From: Marinobacter excellens HL-55
GTDB lineage: Bacteria > Pseudomonadota > Gammaproteobacteria > Pseudomonadales > Oleiphilaceae
Direction of reading: 5' to 3'
Assembly: GCA_001314845.1 (NCBI GenBank)
Contig: LJZQ01000026.1
Location: 1-58,743, forward strand
DNA length: 58,743 nucleotides
Part shown: positions 24,529 through 34,029 of the stretch, in pieces
Layout: each line of letters begins with the position of its first letter
Position numbering within the stretch: position 1 is the stretch's first letter
Position numbers and translations under genes: made by a program
Notes under the pieces: model-generated
Told to the model about the DNA's origin: nothing
The model's database searches: none
What the model saw: the letters and a program-made list of their open reading frames with translations, nothing else

Positions 24529-25260
24529 TTAGTTATTCGATTTATTCAGCTCACGCTCGACGACCGCTGACAACTGACCCCAGCCTGCTCTTGTTAACTG
24601 GATGTTGTCTACCATCACCGTCGGGGTGCTGGTCACCCGCATTTGCACGGCCACTTCCAAGCTGTCTTCGACAGCTTCTTTATGCAGTTCTGTGGTCAGG
24701 CAGCGGCGGAAGCGGCGTTCTTCCAGGCCCAGATCGTTGGCGTAGCGGGTGAAGGTGACGACCGGGTCGTTTGAGCCGCTCCATGCGCTTTGAGCGTCGT
24801 ACAGCTTGTCGTGCATTTGCCAGTATTGACCCTGGTCGCCGGCGCAGCGGGCTGCCTGGGCGGCGGGCACGGCGTTTTGATGTTGGCGCAGGGGCAGGTC
24901 GAAGTAGACGAAGCGGACTTTGCCGGTGTTGACGTATTCGTCTTTCAGGCGCTTACTGGCCGGGGCGAAGCTGGCGCAGGCGGGGCATTGGTAGTCGGCG
25001 AATTCGCGGACGACGACGGGGGCATCCGAAGGGCCGACGGAGATGCCGTACTGATCCAGGGACGCGGGAAAGTCGGATGCGTTGGGGGCAGCAACCGGTA
25101 ACGAGTCGGAGCTGGGCGCGGGCGGTCTGGTCATAGCGTACACACCGACGATGACGGCGATTGCCACGACCACGGAAACCCCGATGATCGCCGGTTTTCT
25201 GTTTCCGTTGTTGCGCGGCGAGGGGGCACCGGTCTGTTTACGTCGTTTTGCTTCACCCAT
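24529..25260 (-). CDS. Membrane-anchored DsbA-family thioredoxin-fold protein
   Basis: The 243-residue protein has a basic cytoplasmic start (MGEAKRRKQT), one membrane segment (about 24-43) and a periplasmic thioredoxin fold with CPAC (Cys92-Cys95) in FADYQCPACASF. A cis-Pro region STPTVMVDN is near 217. This is the DsbA/ScsC/BdbD type of thiol oxidoreductase or isomerase. An additional Cys pair (ARCAGD, RRCLTT) could form a structural disulfide. Its substrates are unknown. Confidence 0.85.
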   Translation of the reverse strand: MGEAKRRKQTGAPSPRNNGNRKPAIIGVSVVVAIAVIVGVYAMTRPPAPSSDSLPVAAPNASDFPASLDQYGISVGPSDAPVVVREFADYQCPACASFAPASKRLKDEYVNTGKVRFVYFDLPLRQHQNAVPAAQAARCAGDQGQYWQMHDKLYDAQSAWSGSNDPVVTFTRYANDLGLEERRFRRCLTTELHKEAVEDSLEVAVQMRVTSTPTVMVDNIQLTRAGWGQLSAVVERELNKSNN

Positions 25261-25375
25261 CAGGGGCTCCTTTTATTTTTTGCGGTCATTCGTTAGAACG
25301 ATTCCCTTACATTTGCCAAGCAAGCTAAGATCTCTCATATCCCGAAAAAGTTCCAATAAAAACCAAGGATTAATC

Positions 25376-26338
25376 ATGCCATTACCTACTCAACTAAAAA
25401 ACAGTCTTTGTTTGCCGCTGATTGCCGCGCCGATGTTTCTGATTTCTTCGCCCGAGTTGGCGCTGGCCTGCTGTAAGGCCGGGGTTGTGGGGAGTTTTCC
25501 GGCTCTGAACCAGCGCAGTAGTGAGGATTTTGAGCAGTGGCTGGTGCAGATGAATACCGAGCTGACTAATTGGAAAGCCGCTCATCCAGACAACGTCACT
25601 GCGCCCTATGCAGTGAATCTGGTGGTGCATCGTACCAACCCACGCTGGCAGGCGGATCTGGAATTGTGTGTGAAGCATCAGGTGCCGATTGTGATTACGT
25701 CTCTGGGCGCTGCCAGTCAGGTGGTGGAGGCGGTACACAGCTACGGTGGGCTGGTGTTTCATGATGTGACCAATCAGAAGCATGCGCGCAAGGCGGCAGA
25801 AGCCGGGGTCGATGGCATTATTGCGGTGGCCGCCGGGGCCGGTGGCCATGCTGGCACGATCAATCCGTTCGTTCTGGTGCATGAGATCCGCGAGGTGTTC
25901 GACGGCACGATTCTGCTGGCGGGCGGTTTGTCTCACGGTGAAGATGTGCTGGCGGCGCAGGCGATGGGCGCGGATCTCGCCTATATGGGTACGCGGTTTA
26001 TCAATACCGAGGAATCGGAAGCGGACGACGCCTACCGCAATATGATCATTGAGGCGGTGTCTGGCGATATTATTCATACGCCGGCTGTGTCCGGGGTGCC
26101 GGCCAGTTTTATGCGCCAGAGTCTTGAGGCAGCGGGCTTCGACATGGACAAGCTGAATCAGGCCGGCGATGTGAATTATGGCGAAAAGCTCAAGCCCATG
26201 GATGAGGAAGCCAAGGCCTGGAAGACGGTGTGGTCGGCCGGTCAGGGTGTGAGTCAGATCAAGGATGTGCCGAGTGTGGAGGCGCTGGTCAAAAGGCTCA
26301 GTGATGAGTACCGGCAAGCACGCTCACAGCTGGGGTGA
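25376..26338 (+). CDS. Nitronate monooxygenase / FMN-dependent 2-nitropropane dioxygenase family
   Basis: The product has 320 residues from ATG 25376 (MPLPTQLKNSLCLPLIAAPMFLIS), which follows AAGGA; upstream frame is rejected. It is a TIM-barrel flavoprotein with LACCKAGVVGSFPALN, the FMN loop IAVAAGAGGHAGTINPF and GGLSHGEDVLAAQAMGADLAYMGTRF. The family oxidises alkyl nitronates or acts as a flavin-dependent reductase. The exact substrate cannot be told. Its 3' end overlaps the convergent acpH by 15 bases. Confidence 0.88.
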   Translation: MPLPTQLKNSLCLPLIAAPMFLISSPELALACCKAGVVGSFPALNQRSSEDFEQWLVQMNTELTNWKAAHPDNVTAPYAVNLVVHRTNPRWQADLELCVKHQVPIVITSLGAASQVVEAVHSYGGLVFHDVTNQKHARKAAEAGVDGIIAVAAGAGGHAGTINPFVLVHEIREVFDGTILLAGGLSHGEDVLAAQAMGADLAYMGTRFINTEESEADDAYRNMIIEAVSGDIIHTPAVSGVPASFMRQSLEAAGFDMDKLNQAGDVNYGEKLKPMDEEAKAWKTVWSAGQGVSQIKDVPSVEALVKRLSDEYRQARSQLG

Positions 26339-26920
26339 GAGGCCCGCTGCATCCTCACTGGCAAAGGTGATTAATTCAGGGAAGAACTGAAGAAAGCGGG
26401 CCTCGAGCAACTCGTCGTTGGCCCGGATTTCTTCGATGATACCGGCAAAGCGGTTAGGAAAACGGATGCGCTCCGCCACCCGGTCCAGGGCGTAGCCGAT
26501 GTTGTCGAAGTCTTCATAAGCGCCGAACCAGTCACTCTGCACCATGCGCCGGGTGACTTTAACCATCGGCGGGGGCATCAGGTGTTCGTGGGTTTCCAGC
26601 TCATGGTAGACGGCACTGACAAAGCGGTTGTGGTCCATCTGGCTGAACCGGTGCCAGTGTCGCAGCAGGTAATGATCGTAAAGGATATCCAGCGCTACGC
26701 CAGCAAAACGGCGACGCTGCGCCGAGAACAAGGCTTTGCTGGCCAGCACCGCCGGGTGCTGATCGGTGAACACATCCACCGAGCGGTGATGACGAACGCC
26801 CCGGATCACAGGCTCTGGCAATGCCGACAGCTCCACCCCTCGGGTAAAGTCCCCCAGAATGCTGCCCACACGGGCCCCGGGCGAGTCCGGGGCGAGGAAG
26901 GTGTGGGCCAGGTGGTTCAT
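26324..26920 (-). CDS. acpH: Acyl carrier protein phosphodiesterase (AcpH, DUF479)
   Basis: The product has 198 residues from ATG 26920 (MNHLAHTFLAPDSPGARVGSILGDFTRG), the characteristic AcpH start; an in-frame ATG nine codons upstream is less likely. It shows LYDHYLLRHWHRF and RHHRSVDVFTDQHP, the conserved His/Asp motifs of this HD-like metal enzyme. It removes 4'-phosphopantetheine from acyl carrier protein. Confidence 0.88.
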   Translation of the reverse strand: MNHLAHTFLAPDSPGARVGSILGDFTRGVELSALPEPVIRGVRHHRSVDVFTDQHPAVLASKALFSAQRRRFAGVALDILYDHYLLRHWHRFSQMDHNRFVSAVYHELETHEHLMPPPMVKVTRRMVQSDWFGAYEDFDNIGYALDRVAERIRFPNRFAGIIEEIRANDELLEARFLQFFPELITFASEDAAGLSPQL

Positions 26921-27008
26921 TACTCGACCTCTTTCATTTTCGCTCAAATCCCTTGCTGATCGAGATGTGCCTTCAACTTGAAATTATCATTCGGGCCGGC
27001 AAGAGTCG

Positions 27009-27410
27009 TCAAACGTCATTGGAACGACGCTTGGGAGGGTGGAGCCCAAAAACTTCATCGTGATTTGTCTTAGGCTGCGCGGCCTGAGAGCTTGCCGGAG
27101 CGTAAGCACTGCGTCTGAGCAAAATGTAGCCATTACCCACTGTTTCGACGATGCCTTTTCTCAGCAACTCATTCAATATGACCGCAGGTGCTAGATTGCC
27201 GTTGGCTGTGTGTACAAGATCAGAGAAAGTATCAGTATCATTAATCTGCGACAGAAGCATCTTGGGGTGATGCTGTTCATCCAGGAATCGGGATGGGCTG
27301 AGCCAGCAACGAATCACCTGCCGGGCACCAGAAGACAGCAGAGTGGTTACCAACTCCGTTGGCTGCCATCTTAATTCGTGGCCGTTTGGCAGGTTTTTAG
27401 TCATTGCCAT
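27009..27410 (-). CDS. Small protein resembling the middle of DUF6502
   Basis: The 133-residue product has SGARQVIRCWLSPSRFLDEQHHPKMLLSQ, then FSDLVHTANGNLAPAVILNELLRKGIVETVGNGYILLRRSAYAP. These segments resemble the central and C-terminal part of DUF6502 proteins, which are normally about twice as long and start with a helix-turn-helix-like region missing here. The start could be ATG 27410 or, with better spacing to GGAG, ATG 27404. Either a small stand-alone family member or a truncated copy. Function unknown. Confidence 0.5.
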   Translation of the reverse strand: MAMTKNLPNGHELRWQPTELVTTLLSSGARQVIRCWLSPSRFLDEQHHPKMLLSQINDTDTFSDLVHTANGNLAPAVILNELLRKGIVETVGNGYILLRRSAYAPASSQAAQPKTNHDEVFGLHPPKRRSNDV

Positions 27411-27592
27411 TTCTCTCCGTTATTGCCGCCTTAATACAGCTATTTTCAAAGTCATTACGAACATCGGTCTGCACTGGGTCTCCCTTTTTACTTACATTTT
27501 CGCTGCTTTCTACTTTTGCCCATCGAATTTTGTGAACTCACGGAGCAAGAGTTCGTATACCCTTACACTAATACATTAACTAGGCGGTTGTT

Positions 27593-27769
27593 ATGTTGGG
27601 ATTTTTGAAAAGCGATCCGAAGAAGAAACTGCAAAAAGCCTATGAAGAGAAGCTTGCCAAGGCACTGCATGCCCAACGTAACGGGGATTTACGCAGTCAC
27701 GGCACGCTGATGGAGGAAGCAGAGAAGATTTACGCGGAGATTCAGGCCCTGGAACAGGGCAAGGGGTAA
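27593..27769 (+). CDS. Small DUF6435-type protein
   Basis: A 58-residue ORF: MLGFLKSDPKKKLQKAYEEK, followed by a charged helix with HAQRNGDLRSHGTLMEEAEKIYAEIQALE. The pattern 'FLKSDP-KKL-K-Y...A-QRNGDIR...AE-I---I-ALE' is the DUF6435 family of small helical proteins. AGGCGG lies before the ATG. The reading frame is entirely coding-like and short. Function unknown. Confidence 0.75.
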   Translation: MLGFLKSDPKKKLQKAYEEKLAKALHAQRNGDLRSHGTLMEEAEKIYAEIQALEQGKG

Positions 27770-27805
27770 TCGCAGGGGCCGTGCCGCTGGCGCTACCCCA
27801 TGCGT

Positions 27806-28150
27806 TCAATCGTCCATTAGCTGACGAAGTTGCTGGTTGAGTCGCGCGATTTCTCTGCGCATATCCTGCACTTCGTCGAGCAGGTCCAGGGATACCGCCA
27901 GGCCGGGCAGATTGAGCTTCAGGTCCCGCTGTAATCGCATGGCTTTTTGCAAACGGGCTAGCGCATCCACATCAAACTGCCATTGGCGGGCCTCGGGTAC
28001 TTCCTCAATCGGCGCGATGATGCCATAGCTCACCAGTTTGATGACGAACTCGGCGTGGCAGTCACCGCGCTCGCACACTTCCCGAAGCGTGAAGGTACTG
28101 CCGTTGGCGTCGGTGATTTCCACGGTCACGATCAGATCTTTGCTAGTCAT
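27806..28150 (-). CDS. cbpM: Chaperone modulator CbpM
   Basis: The 114-residue protein has a MerR-like N-terminal fold (FTLREVCERGDCHAEFVIKLVSYGIIAPIE) and a C-terminal coiled coil (LDEVQDMRREIARLNQQLRQLM). CbpM binds the J domain of CbpA and inhibits its co-chaperone and DNA-binding activity. It lies 12 bases after cbpA on the same strand, the usual arrangement. Confidence 0.92.
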   Translation of the reverse strand: MTSKDLIVTVEITDANGSTFTLREVCERGDCHAEFVIKLVSYGIIAPIEEVPEARQWQFDVDALARLQKAMRLQRDLKLNLPGLAVSLDLLDEVQDMRREIARLNQQLRQLMDD

Positions 28151-28162
28151 GGCTACCCCCGA

Positions 28163-29131
28163 TCACACATGCAGTTTGTTGCGTGGATTGAAGCCTTTCT
28201 CCAGTTCAGCGAGTTTTTCATAAAGCTTGGTCGCTTCCGGGCTGTGCTGCTCTGGCATGGCCACTTGCAGAATCACAATCTGGTCTCCCGGATGTTTACC
28301 GGGGAACCCTTTGCCTTTTAACCGCAGTTTGCGGCCACTGGTGGTCCCTTGAGGCACCTTTACATTGACCTTGCCCGCCATGGTCGGGATAGTGATCGTT
28401 GCACCCAGGGCCGCCTCCCAGGGCGCCACCGGAACGGTTAACAACACATCATGACCTTCCACCGCAAAGTGCGGATGAGGTGCCAGTTCTACCTCGATGA
28501 ACAGATCGCCCGGCTCGCCGCCGCCCATACCGGGCGCACCCTGCCCTTTGAGCCGGATGTGCTGGCCATCGCGCATGCCCGCAGGAATCTTTACCTTCAG
28601 CGTTTTTTGCCGCGGCATTACACGGCCATGCTCATCGGCATCGTGCACGGTGAACGACACCTGCTTGTCACACCCGTTGAATGCCTCTTCTAGAAACAGC
28701 GCCAGGCGGGCGTGTACGTCTTCGCCGCGCATTTTTCTGCTCTGGCGAAATCCGCCACCGGCTTCGGACGACGCACCGCCGCGCCGGGCACCACCAAAGA
28801 TCTCTTCAAAAAAATCACTGAATTGACTGGCATCGGCTTCGGTGTAACCACCTCCGCCAAAGCCGGAGGCACTCTGCCAGCCCGGGGGCGGCTGGAACGA
28901 GCCATCACCTTTGGCGCCGTATTTGCGCAACTGATCGTACTCGGCGCGCTTTTCGGGGTCTTTCAGCACTTCATAGGCTTCGCCCACATCCTTGAACTTG
29001 TCAGTGGCGTTTTCTTCTTTACTGACATCCGGGTGGAACTTGCGAGCCAGCTTGCGGTAAGCCTTTTTGATGTCTTCGGGTGAGGCAGATTCGCTCACAC
29101 CAAGGACAGCGTAATAGTCTTTGAAGTCCAT
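28163..29131 (-). CDS. cbpA: Curved DNA-binding protein / DnaJ-class co-chaperone CbpA
   Basis: The product has 322 residues from ATG 29131 ([42 protein letters not shown]), four codons inside the longest frame and preceded by AGGAG. It has a J domain with HPD (near 34), a Gly-rich linker ([33 protein letters not shown]) and two DnaJ C-terminal domains without a zinc finger ([23 protein letters not shown]). It stimulates DnaK. The pair cbpA-cbpM is co-transcribed. Confidence 0.93.
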   Translation of the reverse strand: MDFKDYYAVLGVSESASPEDIKKAYRKLARKFHPDVSKEENATDKFKDVGEAYEVLKDPEKRAEYDQLRKYGAKGDGSFQPPPGWQSASGFGGGGYTEADASQFSDFFEEIFGGARRGGASSEAGGGFRQSRKMRGEDVHARLALFLEEAFNGCDKQVSFTVHDADEHGRVMPRQKTLKVKIPAGMRDGQHIRLKGQGAPGMGGGEPGDLFIEVELAPHPHFAVEGHDVLLTVPVAPWEAALGATITIPTMAGKVNVKVPQGTTSGRKLRLKGKGFPGKHPGDQIVILQVAMPEQHSPEATKLYEKLAELEKGFNPRNKLHV

Positions 29132-29411
29132 GGAGCTCCTCACAGCAGATCAACAATGTGTCTCTGATTACTTATAGTTGACGCTAACGCGGAATTTACA
29201 AGGTGGGAGTGATTCAGACTTGCCATGGATCAAACCGGATACTCGCCGCAAAAGGCCCTGACAGCGTGACGCCGGTCACAACTGGTTGACGCTGGCCGGA
29301 TCGGACAATTTTTAACCAATCTTTCAATTTCAATTATCCGCAGATCCGACCCAATATTCATGAGCACTACCCATCACAACAACAATCATTCCTTACAAAC
29401 GGAGTTGCTAC

Positions 29412-30191
29412 ATGAACAACAATCACAAAAACGGGCTGTCGCTACCCGCGATAGCCGATGCCAGCATCCTGAAGCCACTGACCGCACTGATGGTCGCGCT
29501 ACTGTTTACCGGTTGCAGTGATCTGGGCTACCTGCTCAGCAACGACAAGGTGACCGATGCCGACAACAATCAGGTGGTGTTCGTCGGAGACTCGATTTTC
29601 GCGCTGTCTGGTGAAATCCAGAACCAACTGGAAGCCAAAGCCGGCGAAACCTTTCGCCGTTACACCGTCTCTGGCGCCGAGTTGTCTGGTGAGCTGATTG
29701 CACCCTCAATTCCTGACCAGTTCCGGGAGGCGCTTGCCGACAACCCGGACATCGAGACGATGGTGGGTGATGCCGGCGGCAACGACATTCTGATTCCAGC
29801 CATTTTTTTGAACTCCAACAGCTGCAAGACCCCCTGGTATCGATTTGGTCGCCTGAGCCAGAAGTGCAAAGACTTCATCGACAACATCTATGTTGAAGGC
29901 GTGGACTTCCTCAATGAAGTGGCCGAGGCCGGCGTTGATCAGGGCATTCTGGTGGGCTACTACTACACCAAGAACGGCCTGTTCCGGCTGAAAGACCTGA
30001 AAGAAGCCGTCGACTATGGCAATGCCACGCTTGCCAGAGCCTGCGAGAACTCGGTGCTCAACTGTACCTTTGTTGACCCCCGCCCAGTGATCACCGAGCG
30101 CGACATCATTTTTGACGGCATCCACCCAGCAGACAGCGGTTCCAAAAAAATTGCGGACCTGATCTGGCCAAAACTGCAACCTTTGCTCTGA
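29412..30191 (+). CDS. SGNH/GDSL-type hydrolase, putative lipoprotein
   Basis: The 259-residue protein has a long N-terminus leading to lipobox LLFTGC (Cys near 35). It has GDS block I VVFVGDSIFALSG (near 57), block III GDAGGNDILIPA with Gly and Asn, and block V DGIHPADSGSKKIADLIW with the catalytic Asp-x-x-His. This is a complete Ser-His-Asp triad of the SGNH fold; the family includes esterases, lipases and acyltransferases. It is followed by a terminator-like hairpin and a membrane-anchored helical protein that may be its partner. The 268 bases before it show no clear feature beyond CGGAG before the ATG. Confidence 0.82.
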   Translation: MNNNHKNGLSLPAIADASILKPLTALMVALLFTGCSDLGYLLSNDKVTDADNNQVVFVGDSIFALSGEIQNQLEAKAGETFRRYTVSGAELSGELIAPSIPDQFREALADNPDIETMVGDAGGNDILIPAIFLNSNSCKTPWYRFGRLSQKCKDFIDNIYVEGVDFLNEVAEAGVDQGILVGYYYTKNGLFRLKDLKEAVDYGNATLARACENSVLNCTFVDPRPVITERDIIFDGIHPADSGSKKIADLIWPKLQPLL

Positions 30192-30198
30192 TAACGAC

Positions 30199-30233
30199 AA
30201 ACCCCGGCGACCAGGCGGTCACCGGGGTTTTAA
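30199..30233 (+). terminator. Terminator-like hairpin after the SGNH hydrolase gene
   Basis: AAACCCCGG and CCGGGGTTT are perfect nine-base arms, and the T-run continues TTTTA. It lies only 12 bases before the next start codon, so it may act as an attenuating rather than a full terminator. Confidence 0.65.
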
Positions 30234-30245
30234 GGTAGCTGAACC

Positions 30246-31274
30246 ATGAAAAGCAAAATGCTGTTTGCCATTATTTCGGTGTCACTTGTGGTGGGGGCAG
30301 CGGGCGCCTATCTGGCACTACCGCAAAGCCCAGTCAACCTATCCGGCCTGGCCGAACACCAGGGTCCAGACCCCGGGGCGTCTGCGGCAATTATTGCCAA
30401 ACAGGAAAATCAGGACCCTTCGCGACTGATTATGGAATTGGCCGTTCATTACCTGGAGCACTATGGCGAAACCATTTCAGAGCCAGCCACCCAGGCCCGC
30501 CTGTATAACGAGCGCCGGGCCCTGCTGGAACGTTACCCATCCTCTGGCCACGAGCTCTTTGAGGACGCTATCACGACGGCCTTTCCCGAACTCGCCGGCC
30601 AGATTCTGACACTGATCGCCAACCTGGACCGCTATCACGACTGGCTGGATAATCACGAGCTCCGGCTTCAGAGCCTGCCGGCACTGGAACGAAGCGCCGA
30701 AGTCTGGCAACAACGAGAAGCCATTTTTGGCACCCTGGCCAGCGAGATCTGGGCCGAAGAACAAAATGCGGTGGAAGAGCAGTCTGAAGCCTTCCAGCAA
30801 GAACTGGCCAGACTGGACCAGGCCGAAGAACTCCAGCTGACCGAGCTGACCTATCAACTGCAAAGTACGGCAGATGAACTTTACGGCAATGACCTGACCC
30901 GCCAATTCGTTGGCTCCGGCGCTATGGGGCATGCCCTGTTTTCGATGAACAGCGTGCAGTCACAACTGGCCAGCATGCCCGCCGATCAGCGCCAGCAGAC
31001 CATTGATGCGCTCCGCCGGCAGCTGGGCTATTCCAGCGACGCCATCGAACGGCTGGCCGAGCAAGACCAGGCCCGGGAAGAGAAGTGGCAGAATGGCAGA
31101 GCTTATACCGAAGAGCGGGAGGCGCTCAGGCAACGCTTGTCGGGCGAAGCACTCGATGCAGCCCTGAGCAACCTGCGCGAAGAACACTTCGGAATCGCCG
31201 CACCGACCATCGCCAAAGAAGAAGAGCAAGGCTTCTATCGATTTGAGCGGCCACGGCAGTACGGGGTGAATTGA
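30246..31274 (+). CDS. Membrane-anchored all-helical protein, lipase-chaperone-like architecture
   Basis: The 342-residue protein has one N-terminal membrane anchor (MLFAIISVSLVVGAAGAYLAL, about 5-25) and a long charged helical periplasmic part (LERYPSSGHELFEDAITTAFPELAGQILTLIANLDRYHDWLDNHELRLQ; AEEQNAVEEQSEAFQQELARLDQAEELQ). It ends APTIAKEEEQGFYRFERPRQYGVN. The anchor plus helical arms recall lipase-specific foldases (LifO), and it follows a secreted SGNH hydrolase. The Lif motif RxxFDY is not visible, so homology is uncertain. Function unknown. Confidence 0.5.
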   Translation: MKSKMLFAIISVSLVVGAAGAYLALPQSPVNLSGLAEHQGPDPGASAAIIAKQENQDPSRLIMELAVHYLEHYGETISEPATQARLYNERRALLERYPSSGHELFEDAITTAFPELAGQILTLIANLDRYHDWLDNHELRLQSLPALERSAEVWQQREAIFGTLASEIWAEEQNAVEEQSEAFQQELARLDQAEELQLTELTYQLQSTADELYGNDLTRQFVGSGAMGHALFSMNSVQSQLASMPADQRQQTIDALRRQLGYSSDAIERLAEQDQAREEKWQNGRAYTEEREALRQRLSGEALDAALSNLREEHFGIAAPTIAKEEEQGFYRFERPRQYGVN

Positions 31275-31402
31275 GGGTTAGTGGCCGGGTGTGTCATTTG
31301 GCTACTGACAACTCGGTCATTATCATTCCCCCGCTATACCTATTAGAATATTCGCCCTGATAAGCCCGGGACCGGAAGTCCCAAACTGCGCGCGAATAGC
31401 CA

Positions 31403-32080
31403 ATGCTTCAACGATCCTCAGCCCAACATCCTGCCGCTCAGACCCAGCTGCTCGAACTACTGGCCGGCGCTCACGATTCATTACCGTGTTTCGCCGAGCG
31501 CCTGAGCCGCCTGTTCGGTCTGGGAGACACCATGACTCTGGACGCCGCGACAGTCTTTCGCAGCCGCCAACCGGGCATGGACCAGGGGCCGGTGATTGAT
31601 CGCCTGATTCAGGAACTCGCCACCACACGCCGGGCTTTGATACGCACTATCCTGAGCTATGGTGACGACATTGAGGCGAACGAGAGCGCGCCGTTTGAGC
31701 CTTATCTGAATGCCTGGCTCCTGCTGCAACGCAAGCTAGCCGCCAGCAGCCGCCAGCAGCGGGACAAGGTGCGCAAAGCGATGCAGGCGCATGACCAGAA
31801 CCTGGCCCGGCTAGCCGAGCTGGATTCGGTGTTCGACCACACCATGGCCGGTTACACCAGCCAGTGTTTTTCTCATACTCCAAAAGTACTGGAACAGCGA
31901 TTCCAGGCTTTACAGACACCTCCTGAGCATTCTATGGAAACCGGCACTCCGCCCGGTGACTGGCTCCACCGTTACTGCGAGGAAGCGCAGAACCTGTTAC
32001 TCGCTGAACTGGACGTTCGGCTGGAGCCCGCACTCGGTTTACTGGAGGCCTGCCACAACAAGGTTAACAACACCCTATGA
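31403..32080 (+). CDS. DUF3348 family protein, first gene of a putative ion-driven complex
   Basis: The 225-residue soluble helical protein has LSRLFGLGDTMTLDAATVFRS, LIQELATTRRALIRTI, FEPYLNAWLLLQRKLAASSRQQRDKVRKAM and a C-terminal LLLAELDVRLEPALGLLEA. These match DUF3348, known only beside DUF802, OmpA and DUF2894 genes. It has no signal or membrane segment, so it is cytoplasmic. It overlaps the next gene by four bases (ATGA). The ribosome-binding site before ATG 31403 is poor. A cytoplasmic regulator or adaptor of the membrane complex is my inference. Confidence 0.8.
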   Translation: MLQRSSAQHPAAQTQLLELLAGAHDSLPCFAERLSRLFGLGDTMTLDAATVFRSRQPGMDQGPVIDRLIQELATTRRALIRTILSYGDDIEANESAPFEPYLNAWLLLQRKLAASSRQQRDKVRKAMQAHDQNLARLAELDSVFDHTMAGYTSQCFSHTPKVLEQRFQALQTPPEHSMETGTPPGDWLHRYCEEAQNLLLAELDVRLEPALGLLEACHNKVNNTL

Positions 32081-34029
32081 GTAGACTCTTTTTTACCCTT
32101 GCTTTCGCCATCGGCATGGCTGTTGCGGCCTGGATTGGCGCAGGATTTATTGGCTCCGACCTACTAGCCCTGGCGTTCACCGGGTTGATCGCTGCGGTGT
32201 ACTGTCTGGGCTTTGGCGAGCTGGTGAATTTTCGCAAGCAAACACAACAGCTGGCGGGCAGCGTTGATCAGCTGCCGGAAAGCCACGACCGGATCGCAAG
32301 CTGGCTGGCCACGCTGCCCCAGTCCATGCAATTTGCCGTTCATCGCCGTATCGAAGGCCAAGCTGCCGCCCTGCCTGGGCCGCAGCTGACCCCTTACCTG
32401 ACCGGCTTGCTGGTGATGCTGGGGTTGCTGGGCACCTTTGCCGGCATGATCGTGACCCTGGGCGGCGCCGCCTCTGCACTGGACAACAGCACCGAACTCA
32501 GCGCCATCCGCAGCGCCCTGGCCGCCCCCATCGCGGGGCTGAGCCTGGCCTTTGGCACCTCCATTGCCGGTGTCGCGGCTTCCGCGATGCTTGGGCTGGC
32601 TTCCACCCTCAGCCGGCGCGACCGGTTGCAGGCATCTCGCACACTGGATACCGCCCTGCGGGAAAAACTGCATCACCTGTCTGCCGACCATCAACGCCAG
32701 CAGGCGTTCCAGGCACTGGAAACCCAGGCCAGAGCCCTGCCGGAGATGGCCTCGGCCATGGAGCGCATGACCACACGCATGGAGCAGCTCGGCCAGCAAC
32801 TGGAACAATCCCTGACCCGCAACCAGCAGGAGTTCCACAGTGCCGTCGGCAGCCATTACCAGACCCTGGCAGATTCCGTCGCCCAATCCCTGAAAACGGC
32901 GCTCGATGACAGCTCAAAGCAGGCGGCAGAAAGGGTGGAGCCGATTGTCACCCAGGCCATGGAGCATCTTCAGAAGGATGCCCGCACCCTGCAGCAGAGT
33001 TGGTCAGACGATGCCCGGCAGCAACTGGCCGAGCTGACCGCCGGCTTTCAGAAAACCACCAGTGAGGCTGGCGAGCGCTGGCAGCAGAATCTGAACGAAC
33101 AGCAGCAACTGAATGCCAGAATACTGGAGACCCTTGAACAGCGCAGCCAGCAAAGCCAGCATCAGCTGCTGGAACAGCTAAAAACCTGGGCTTCAGACAT
33201 CACCAGGCAACAACAGATCGGGCTGACAGAGCAGCAGCAGCAACTGGCGGAAAGCGCCGGACACCTGAAGTCCAGCAGCGCAGAGTTGGTTGAGTCCCAG
33301 AGGGCGGGTATCGAACAACTGGTAGCGACCATTGGCAAACAGCTTTCCGAACTGCGAGAGCAGGAAGCCCGGCGCACTGACGCCTCTGCGGCGCGGATGG
33401 AAAGCCTTGAAGCGACGGTAGCAAAACACCTGGCAGAGCTGGGCACCGCGCTGGAAGCCCCCATGACCCGCCTGATCGAAACCGCCTCTGAAACCCCAAA
33501 GGCAGCCGCCGAGGTGATCCGCCAGCTGCAAAGCGAAATCGCCCACAACAGTGAGCGGGAAAATGAATTACTGGAAGAACGCCAGCGACTGGTGCAGGAA
33601 CTGGACAGCCTGCTGGAAAGCCAGCGCAGCACCGCCGACAGCCAGCGGGATGCGGTAGATGCCCTGATCAGCGGCGCCGGCGAAACCCTGACTGGCATCA
33701 GCGAGCGCTTTAACACCCTGATCCACGAACAGAGCCAGCAACTGGGCAAACTGGGTGTCGACATTACCGGCAGCAGCCAGGAAGTCGGCGCATTGAGCGA
33801 TGCCTTCGCGCAGGCCATTGAGCTGTTCAGCCAGTCCAACCAGCAGGTTATCGCCAGCCTGGCGGATATCCAGAAGGCGCTGGATAGCGCCGGCACCCGC
33901 CACGATGAACAGCTGGCCTATTACGTGGCTCAGGCCCGTGAGGTGATTGATCTCAGCGTCAGCGCCCAGAAAGACGTCATCGATGCCGCCGCAGCACTGC
34001 GCCGGGCCGAACCCAGCGAGGCCGGCTGA
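32077..34029 (+). CDS. MotA/ExbB-like channel subunit with long coiled-coil tail (DUF802)
   Basis: The 650-residue protein has four predicted membrane segments: about 4-24, 28-48, 107-130 (LTGLLVMLGLLGTFAGMIVTLGG) and 150-176 (APIAGLSLAFGTSIAGVAASAMLG). The last two form the MotA/TolQ/ExbB channel signature. From about 180 to 640 it is an almost unbroken Gln/Glu/Ala-rich helix with recurrent heptads, expected to project into the cytoplasm. This channel-plus-tail plan resembles ZorA more than MotA, but no sequence identity to ZorA can be claimed. The gene overlaps both neighbours (ATGA, TGATG), implying coupled synthesis with the OmpA-domain partner. Confidence 0.82.
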   Translation: MSRLFFTLAFAIGMAVAAWIGAGFIGSDLLALAFTGLIAAVYCLGFGELVNFRKQTQQLAGSVDQLPESHDRIASWLATLPQSMQFAVHRRIEGQAAALPGPQLTPYLTGLLVMLGLLGTFAGMIVTLGGAASALDNSTELSAIRSALAAPIAGLSLAFGTSIAGVAASAMLGLASTLSRRDRLQASRTLDTALREKLHHLSADHQRQQAFQALETQARALPEMASAMERMTTRMEQLGQQLEQSLTRNQQEFHSAVGSHYQTLADSVAQSLKTALDDSSKQAAERVEPIVTQAMEHLQKDARTLQQSWSDDARQQLAELTAGFQKTTSEAGERWQQNLNEQQQLNARILETLEQRSQQSQHQLLEQLKTWASDITRQQQIGLTEQQQQLAESAGHLKSSSAELVESQRAGIEQLVATIGKQLSELREQEARRTDASAARMESLEATVAKHLAELGTALEAPMTRLIETASETPKAAAEVIRQLQSEIAHNSERENELLEERQRLVQELDSLLESQRSTADSQRDAVDALISGAGETLTGISERFNTLIHEQSQQLGKLGVDITGSSQEVGALSDAFAQAIELFSQSNQQVIASLADIQKALDSAGTRHDEQLAYYVAQAREVIDLSVSAQKDVIDAAAALRRAEPSEAG

